Below are positions 4,931-8,290 of a stretch of 8,290 bases of DNA, one piece after another. Position numbers and translations under genes: made by a program. This DNA comes from Candidatus Pelagibacterales bacterium (GTDB lineage: Bacteria > Pseudomonadota > Alphaproteobacteria > TMED109). The stretch lies in the NCBI GenBank assembly GCA_002732015.1, contig PCCU01000068.1, positions 1 to 8,290 of the forward strand. Direction: 5' to 3'. Numbering within the stretch: position 1 is the first letter of the stretch; each line of letters starts with the position of its first letter. Under the pieces are notes generated by a model, which had not been told where the DNA came from, searched no databases, and saw nothing but the letters and a program-made list of their open reading frames with translations.

Positions 4931-5532
4931 ATATAAAAATAAACAGAAGAACCTTTATCTATTTAATAGGATTTTTTTATTCTAGTATTTTAAAGTCAGA
5001 AAGTGTATGTAATAAAACCCCTAGACAACCCAAGGGTCCATTTTTTAAAGAAAATAAAACTACTTCTATTAATGATTTGAGTAATAATGGAAAGGCTACT
5101 GGAGAGCTAATAAAAATTGAAGGGAAAATACTAGATGAAAGTTGCAAACCTTACCCTTTTTGTGAAATTGATATTTGGCAAGCTAATAGTTATGGAAAAT
5201 ATAATCATAAAAATGATTTTTCTGAAAATAAAATTGATGAATTTTTTTATGGTTATAAAAAAATAACCTCAGATAAAAATGGAAATTATTTTTTTACAAC
5301 AATACTTCCTGGAAGTTATAAGATTTCTAAGGATATTGTAAGACCCCCGCATATACATCTTCTTATAAAAACAAAAAATAAAAAAAGTTTAACTACTCAA
5401 ATATATTTTAAAAACCACCCACATAATAAAAATGACTTTATATTTAACAGCGTTAAATCTAAATCTCTTTTAGAGGTATCTCTAAAAAAATCAAATAATA
5501 TATTTAAAGGATTGTTTAATATAATTATATAA
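4924..5532 (+). CDS. Tat-exported intradiol ring-cleavage dioxygenase
   Basis: The first TTG in frame (5077) would cut off conserved sequence, since the frame is open from 4873 and reads N-R-R-T-F-I plus a hydrophobic run (Tat signal) and then T-P-R-Q-P-K-G-P-F-F, the usual opening of this family. From ATT at 4924 the product is 202 aa. The core has G-K-I-L-D-E-S-C, D-I-W-Q-A-N and all four iron ligands: Y93 (G-K-Y-N-H), Y132 (P-G-S-Y), H143 and H145 (R-P-P-H-I-H), plus catalytic R140. Family members use non-haem Fe(III) to open catechol-type rings between the hydroxyls, as in protocatechuate 3,4-dioxygenase. Substrate unknown; the protein is single-chain and exported, unlike cytoplasmic PcaGH. 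No ATG, GTG or TTG exists upstream of 5077. ATT 4924 has the best ribosome site, and ATA 4933 would give M-K-I-N-R-R. The boundary is uncertain. Confidence 0.85.
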   Translation: MINIKINRRTFIYLIGFFYSSILKSESVCNKTPRQPKGPFFKENKTTSINDLSNNGKATGELIKIEGKILDESCKPYPFCEIDIWQANSYGKYNHKNDFSENKIDEFFYGYKKITSDKNGNYFFTTILPGSYKISKDIVRPPHIHLLIKTKNKKSLTTQIYFKNHPHNKNDFIFNSVKSKSLLEVSLKKSNNIFKGLFNIII

Positions 5533-5540
5533 AGTTTTTA

Positions 5541-5813
5541 TTAATTATCTTTAATTTCAACTTCAATAAAAGTAATTGTTTTGGGGCCTATGTTTATAAC
5601 ATTGTGTTCTACACCTTTTTTTCTAAAATATGGCTCTCCAGCTTTCAAAGTTGTATATGTTTCTTTTTTATTTTTATTTATTAACTTCAATTTGCCATCT
5701 GAAATTGGAATAATTACATAATCCCAAGCATGAACATGAAACCCTGTACTACCTTTAGGTAATAGAGTAAATTTACTTACTTTAACTTTTTTATTATCAA
5801 TTTCTTCTAACAT
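5541..5813 (-). CDS. Small single-domain cupin
   Basis: Encodes 90 aa and appears complete. Cupin motif 1 is seen at G21-x-x-G-F-H26-V-H28-A-W-D31-Y-V-I-I-P-x-x-D-G40, and motif 2 at G59-E-P-Y-F-R-K-K-G67-V-E-H70-N-V-I-N74. The three His (26, 28, 70) can bind a metal; the usual motif-1 Glu is not in its standard place and is replaced by D31-Y32. The run Y-F-R-x-x-G-V-E-H-x-V-I-N is familiar from small stand-alone bacterial cupins of unknown activity. The ATG at 5813 comes one nt after the stop of the methyltransferase (TAA-A-ATG), so the two are translationally coupled and probably act in one pathway. No signal peptide is seen, so it is cytoplasmic. It ends 8 nt from the convergent dioxygenase. 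Confidence 0.88.
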   Translation of the reverse strand: MLEEIDNKKVKVSKFTLLPKGSTGFHVHAWDYVIIPISDGKLKLINKNKKETYTTLKAGEPYFRKKGVEHNVINIGPKTITFIEVEIKDN

Positions 5814-5814
5814 T

Positions 5815-6660
5815 TTATTTCACAGCATTAACTAAAAAAAATTTAGCTTTATAAGTACCAGATTTTTCATATATTTTTTCTTTTAAATATTTCGTTAGTG
5901 TTTTTTTCAGTTTTTGTATAGTTACTGAATTAATATTGTTTTCTCTTATCATTTTAGCTGCAATCCCAACCTTCATAAAAATATCAACATCAGTTTTTAA
6001 ATTTTCTGCAATCATATCAGTTTTGACAGTATAAATTCTTATTTTAGTAAAATTACATTTTAATAATACATTATATATATATTTTTTACTATTAAATGCA
6101 AAAGGTCCTGGACATTTATTAAATCTTTTTTTTTTTATACCTGTTACTGAAGTAAATACTTTAACTGGAATTGAAAAAAACTCGTTGTATTTATAATCTG
6201 TCCAACAAACAAAAAATAGTTCACCTTTATTCTTTAATGAATAATTTATATTTGCAAAGGCTACATAAGGGTTTTCAAAAAACATTAATCCAAATCTTGA
6301 AAAAACTAAATCAAAAGATTGTTCCTTAAAGCTATAACTTTGTACATCTGATTGAAGTGTTGAAATATTTTTAATATGATTATATTTTTTATTTAATAGA
6401 GCTAACATAGGGGAAGATAAGTCCGCACCTAAAACTCTACCTGATGTCCCTATCTTGTCGGAAACGATCTTTGTAGTAAATCCTGAGCCACAGCCAACAT
6501 CTAAGACATTTTTTATATTAGAAAATTTTATTTTAGAAAATAATATTTTAGTTATATTATAAAATTTTTTATTTATTTCTTTATCATATTTTAGCCAATA
6601 ATAAGCTGATTTATTCCAGTATTTGTATTGCTCTTCTGAGCATATTTTACTTTTTATCAT
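5815..6660 (-). CDS. Class I SAM-dependent methyltransferase (UbiE/Methyltransf_11 type)
   Basis: Encodes 281 aa from the ATG at 6660; a TTG one codon earlier is less likely. An N-terminal helix with W15-N-K-S-A-x-x-W resembles the opening of UbiE-like enzymes. SAM motif I is V52-L-D-V-G-C-G-S-G60, the ribose-binding acidic residue is D80 (G-A-D-L-S), motif II is S104-D-V-Q, and the post-motif block is S-F-D-L-V-F-S-R-F-G-L-M-F-F. A later P-G-P-F-A-F segment is a lineage-specific mark of a related group of bacterial methyltransferases. The product transfers a methyl group from SAM to an unknown small molecule in the cytoplasm. It is first in an operon with the cupin (1-nt gap), which may act on the same metabolite. 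It is divergent from 6790-7281. Confidence 0.92.
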   Translation of the reverse strand: MIKSKICSEEQYKYWNKSAYYWLKYDKEINKKFYNITKILFSKIKFSNIKNVLDVGCGSGFTTKIVSDKIGTSGRVLGADLSSPMLALLNKKYNHIKNISTLQSDVQSYSFKEQSFDLVFSRFGLMFFENPYVAFANINYSLKNKGELFFVCWTDYKYNEFFSIPVKVFTSVTGIKKKRFNKCPGPFAFNSKKYIYNVLLKCNFTKIRIYTVKTDMIAENLKTDVDIFMKVGIAAKMIRENNINSVTIQKLKKTLTKYLKEKIYEKSGTYKAKFFLVNAVK

Positions 6661-6742
6661 CAAATTACAATAAATTATTAACTTATTATATATAAAATTT
6701 CATATAATTTAAATTTTTTAAAAAATTTTTTATTCTAATAAA

Positions 6743-6771
6743 TTGACCAATTGGTTTTAATGTCATATTAT
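6743..6771 (+). promoter_or_regulatory. Strong sigma70-like promoter with operator-like palindrome
   Basis: TTGACC (6743-6748), a 17-nt spacer and TATTAT (6766-6771) match the -35/-10 consensus at 5/6 each with ideal spacing. A perfect 10-bp palindrome ACCAATTGGT (6746-6755) overlaps the -35 and looks like a regulator site. Transcription would begin near 6778, giving a leader of about 12 nt that contains the Shine-Dalgarno of the 6790 gene. Confidence 0.65.
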
Positions 6772-6789
6772 TTATACAAAGGAGAATTT

Positions 6790-7281
6790 ATGAAAATATT
6801 TATTACACTTATGATATGTTTTTTTACATTAATTAATCAACTTTACGCAGAAAAAGGTTCTTATGATGTAGTTTACGTAGGAACGCACAATTTAAATACT
6901 GTAAATACGCCTAATGGTACAGTAACAGGAGGTCAATTGGATGGTATATTTACTGTAACTAACAGTTCAGGAAAGCTATATTCTAATGGAGACAATGGAA
7001 AATCAACTTGTATTATTCTGAGTAAAAAAAATAATGAAAAAAGTAATTCTGATTTAGAAGCATTTTGTGAAACAACAGATTTAAAAACTGGTGACAAGAC
7101 TTTTAGCTATAATGTTAGAAAAGAAGGAACTGTTGAGTCAGGTAGCAAAGGTAAAGGAAAGCAAACTATCATAGGAGGAACTGGAAGGTTTAAAGGCATA
7201 ACAGGAGTTTGTAATTATACTGTAAAATATTTACCAGAAAGCAAATTAACTACTGTAGGGACTTGCGATTATAAGATTTAA
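6790..7281 (+). CDS. Exported GGTG-motif beta-barrel-like protein, four Cys
   Basis: Function not recognised. Encodes 163 aa from the ATG at 6790, chosen because AAGGAG (6779-6784) lies 5 nt upstream and the earlier in-frame ATG (6751) falls inside the promoter. The signal peptide ends at A20 (Q-L-Y-A / E-K-G). The mature domain is rich in Gly, Thr and Asn with strand-turn repeats, four Cys (74, 93, 141, 159), and I-I-G-G-T-G-R-F-K-G-I-T-G-V-C. The G-G-T-G-[RIK]-[FY]-x-G-x-x-G signature occurs in allene-oxide-cyclase-like and dirigent-like barrels, a fold-level resemblance only. The C-terminal C-x17-C resembles that of the 2128-2601 product. The next gene starts 31 nt downstream and encodes a relative, so this is a two-gene operon of secreted proteins. 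The four Cys suggest two disulfides in the periplasm. Confidence 0.8.
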   Translation: MKIFITLMICFFTLINQLYAEKGSYDVVYVGTHNLNTVNTPNGTVTGGQLDGIFTVTNSSGKLYSNGDNGKSTCIILSKKNNEKSNSDLEAFCETTDLKTGDKTFSYNVRKEGTVESGSKGKGKQTIIGGTGRFKGITGVCNYTVKYLPESKLTTVGTCDYKI

Positions 7282-7312
7282 GATAATATTTAAAATAAGG
7301 TTGGAGTAAATT

Positions 7313-7813
7313 ATGAAAAAATTTTTAGTCATTTTACTGTTTATATATGGAGCTAATCTATCATATGCAAAACAATGTATTTCTAAGAGAAGCACAGAGA
7401 CAGGTGAGTCAAAATATACAGAACAACATTCAATAGAAACAAATATATCTGGTCATAAATTAAGAATTTTTACTTTAGTAGTTAACCCAAAGTCCAGCAA
7501 AAAAAATTGCGATGGTCTTAAAGTAATAGAATCAGTTTTCTGGGGAATGAGTAATTACGTTAATAAAAATGGTAATGTTAACGGTAACTGGCTAACTACT
7601 TATGATGATGGCAGTACAATGTATGGGACTTTTACTGGAAATTCCCAAACGCCTCAGGATACCAATCAGGATAGTATTAGCGTAGGCAGTTCTATTATAA
7701 ATGGTGGTACTGGGATTTATTCTAACGTTACTGGATATGGAACACAAAAAACTGTATTTAACCCAGAAAAGAACTATTCCTCTGGGGAAATAACTTTATA
7801 TTTTACTAAATAA
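7313..7813 (+). CDS. Exported GGTG-motif protein, relative of the 6790 product
   Basis: Function not recognised. Encodes 166 aa with a signal peptide to A19 (L-S-Y-A / K-Q-C). The start is fixed by GGAG (7303-7306), 6 nt before the ATG. The mature protein has two Cys (22, 66), W77 and W93, a repeated Gly/Asn-rich strand-turn style (N-G-N-V-N-G-N-W; D-D-G-S-T-M-Y-G-T-F-T-G) and I-N-G-G-T-G-I-Y-S-N-V-T-G (129-141). The last corresponds to I-G-G-T-G-R-F-K-G-I-T-G in the upstream gene, so both probably share a small beta-barrel fold. The Cys pattern differs: the C-terminal pair of the upstream protein is absent. It is probably co-transcribed with 6790-7281 from the promoter at 6743-6771. No clear terminator follows. 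Confidence 0.8.
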   Translation: MKKFLVILLFIYGANLSYAKQCISKRSTETGESKYTEQHSIETNISGHKLRIFTLVVNPKSSKKNCDGLKVIESVFWGMSNYVNKNGNVNGNWLTTYDDGSTMYGTFTGNSQTPQDTNQDSISVGSSIINGGTGIYSNVTGYGTQKTVFNPEKNYSSGEITLYFTK

Positions 7814-7871
7814 TAAAATATTAAGGTACCTGATTTTTGATAGTCACTAAAGCCAAGTTATTCACATAAAT

Positions 7872-8290
7872 TTATTTAATAGGCTTAATATTTTTTTCTT
7901 GGTTATTTTGCGGGTTATTTACATCAATACTAACTTGATGAAAATAAAGATCAGAGTTGTATTCTTTTTTTAAATCTAAAGTGTTATCTAACCAACCACG
8001 CATATTATTTTCATCTAATATTAAAGGCTGTCTATGGTGTATATGAGATATATTTGTTTGACTTTTTTTTGTTACAATACAACATCCTGAAGTATCATTA
8101 TAGATCCCAGCAATAAATAAGAAACTAGTTTTTTTAAAAAAATAAAAAGGTTTTTTATAATTAATATCTTCTTTCCATTCGTAATAACCATCAGCAATAA
8201 CTATACATCTTAAAGTATTTTTAAAGGAATTTTTTACAAGCAAGGTTTCACTCCTTGCATTTATTATATTAAAATTTTTGTTACTCCATA
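7872..8290 (-). CDS. SRAP (YedK/HMCES) abasic-site crosslinking protein, 5' end off window
   Basis: Partial: the frame stays open to the right edge and includes family sequence beyond the TTG at 8243, so that codon is not the start. The visible part is about 138 aa. It contains I-N-A-R-S-E-T (about 8270-8248), A-D-G-Y-Y-E-W-K, F-x-F-A/I-G-I-Y, I-V-T-K and I-H-H-R-Q-P-L-I-L, all SRAP hallmarks. In E. coli YedK the working residues are Cys2, Asn75, Glu105 and His160. The Asn (NAR), Glu (E-W-K) and His (H-H-R) equivalents are present, and Cys2 would lie beyond the edge. The usual H-x-R-M-P is H-H-R-Q-P here. The family caps abasic sites in single-stranded DNA with a thiazolidine crosslink, protecting against breaks. 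It is convergent with 7313-7813. Confidence 0.93.
   Translation of the reverse strand, partial: WSNKNFNIINARSETLLVKNSFKNTLRCIVIADGYYEWKEDINYKKPFYFFKKTSFLFIAGIYNDTSGCCIVTKKSQTNISHIHHRQPLILDENNMRGWLDNTLDLKKEYNSDLYFHQVSIDVNNPQNNQEKNIKPIK

Noticed and set aside
7848..7895. AAGCC...GGCTT plus T-run as a terminator after 7813
   Set aside because: Only a 5-bp stem with a loop over 25 nt and it extends into the SRAP coding end; not convincing.
1..8290. Defence island, CRISPR, phage or transposon content
   Set aside because: No repeats with spacers, no integrase, transposase, nuclease or toxin-antitoxin motifs are visible; the SRAP protein is a general DNA-repair factor.

Overview
The window is strongly AT-rich (about three quarters A+T by eye), with short intergenic gaps, few Shine-Dalgarno sites and many short exported proteins. 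Together with a TRAP-type solute-binding protein, this suggests a streamlined marine alphaproteobacterium, with a SAR11/HIMB59-like lineage as the best guess. That assignment is inferred from gene content and style; no phylogenetic marker is present. No RNA gene, insertion sequence, integrase or CRISPR array is visible, and no stretch over 300 bases lacks a gene.

Layout, left to right. (1) 30-563 (-) is a DUF2796/ZrgA-like exported metal-handling protein under a near-consensus Fur/Zur-type operator at 594-614. (2) 750-959 (+) is a CspA-type cold-shock protein followed by a hairpin shared with the next, convergent gene. (3) 1042-3744 is a block of six short, mostly exported proteins of unknown function. 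Two paralogue pairs are visible here: 1042-1452 with 1681-2067 (GKG..C family), and 3150-3410 with 3493-3744 (C...YWxC family). (4) 3809-4930 (+) is a Tat/lipobox TRAP solute-binding protein of TakP/DctP type. It runs into 4924-5532 (+), a Tat-exported intradiol ring-cleavage dioxygenase whose true 5' end has no ATG/GTG/TTG start. (5) On the minus strand, a class I SAM methyltransferase (5815-6660) and a small cupin (5541-5813) form a tight two-gene operon. (6) 6790-7281 and 7313-7813 (+) are two exported proteins with GGTG-type barrel motifs, driven by a good sigma70-like promoter that carries a 10-bp palindrome. (7) 7872-8290 (-) is the C-terminal part of an SRAP (YedK/HMCES) DNA-protein crosslink protein, cut by the right edge of the window.

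Only a few genes have an evident shared task: TRAP binding protein with dioxygenase (overlapping), methyltransferase with cupin (1-nt gap), and the 6790/7313 pair (31-nt gap). The main signal is the density of small paralogous secreted proteins, eight of the fourteen genes. Several have -10-like boxes only 6-7 nt before the start codon and no Shine-Dalgarno, which would fit leaderless transcripts.
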